Shown here: one piece after another, positions 14,776 to 14,887 of the stretch
Position numbering within the stretch: position 1 is the first letter of the stretch
Layout: every line of letters begins with the position of its first letter
Assembly (NCBI GenBank): GCA_002435595.1
Contig: DJBL01000051.1
Span: forward strand, 1-14,887
Direction of reading: 5' to 3'
DNA from: Stenotrophomonas maltophilia
GTDB taxonomy: Bacteria > Pseudomonadota > Gammaproteobacteria > Xanthomonadales > Xanthomonadaceae
DNA: 14,887 bases
Position numbers and translations under genes: made by a program
The notes under the pieces: generated by a model
The model's database searches: none
Told to the model about the DNA's origin: nothing
The model's input: only the letters and a program-made list of their open reading frames with translations

Positions 14776-14887
14776 TGTCTTCAACCCCCAAGGCGATGGC
14801 CTGGTCGCCGCTGCCGCTGTGCCTGCTGTGCGTGATGCCGCTGGCCGCCGCGCAGCAGGCACCGGCGGCCGGCACCGCGGCCACGCC
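14775..14887 (+). CDS. N terminus of an exported protein, probably the TpsB partner transporter (3' end off window)
   Basis: Only 37 codons are visible before the right edge. The product starts MSSTPKAMAW, continues with the hydrophobic core PLPLCLLCVMPLAAA, and then QQAPAAGTAAT. This is a typical Sec signal peptide with probable cleavage after AAA, followed by an Ala/Pro-rich mature start. In two-partner secretion loci the gene after tpsA usually encodes TpsB (FhaC/ShlB family), an Omp85-type outer-membrane pore with two POTRA domains that secretes TpsA. Identity here rests on position and the signal peptide alone; an accessory periplasmic or surface protein is equally compatible with what is visible. 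GAGAAG precedes the start, and the ATG overlaps the stop of the 53-codon ORF (TGATG). Confidence 0.7.
   Translation, partial: MSSTPKAMAWSPLPLCLLCVMPLAAAQQAPAAGTAAT

Noticed and set aside
8735..14884. Minus-strand open frame of 2,049 codons
   Set aside because: It is the same antisense shadow of tpsA beyond the single TCA codon, with no recognisable domains and no ribosome-binding site.

Overview
The window is GC-rich throughout, with G or C at almost every third codon position. It reads as a gammaproteobacterial chromosome, most likely Xanthomonadaceae (Stenotrophomonas, Xanthomonas or Lysobacter type). That assignment rests on composition, codon use and gene arrangement only, because the window holds no taxonomic marker gene.

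Layout, all on the plus strand. (1) Bases 1-721 hold the 3' part of a fecR-type gene. It encodes a membrane-spanning anti-sigma/sigma-regulator of the iron-starvation ECF family, and its N-terminal cytoplasmic domain lies off the left edge. (2) Bases 722-991 are a 270-base intergenic region containing the most AT-rich patch of the window and several inverted repeats; no convincing promoter could be picked by eye. (3) Bases 992-14611 are one uninterrupted giant gene of 4,539 codons. Its product is a filamentous-haemagglutinin-like TpsA exoprotein of two-partner secretion. In order it has a signal peptide, an unusual Gln/Ala-rich helical linker, a TPS secretion domain with an NRNG motif, a very long beta-helical shaft broken by three Pro/Gly-rich segments, a helical block near the C terminus, and a C-terminal region of the DUF3739 type. 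(4) Bases 14612-14774 are a short gap with a strong mRNA hairpin and a 53-codon ORF that exactly bridges the two flanking genes. (5) From 14775 to the right edge are the first 37 codons of another exported protein. Its position suggests the TpsB outer-membrane transporter, but too little is visible to prove it.

How the parts may work together (inference): a FecI/FecR pair, with the sigma gene presumably just left of the window, would control production of a large secreted or surface-bound adhesin. TpsA would cross the inner membrane by Sec and then the outer membrane through the partner encoded downstream. The closest described parallel is the Pseudomonas aeruginosa VreI/VreR system, which controls the pdtA/pdtB two-partner locus under phosphate starvation. 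No TonB-dependent receptor, the usual signal input of FecR proteins, lies between fecR and tpsA.

Nothing here is clearly a wholly new system. The points most worth following are the regulatory pairing, the repeated Gly-Thr/Pro modules inside the shaft, the undescribed helical block before DUF3739, and the bridging small ORF. Many very long open frames on the minus strand are shadows of codon bias, not genes.
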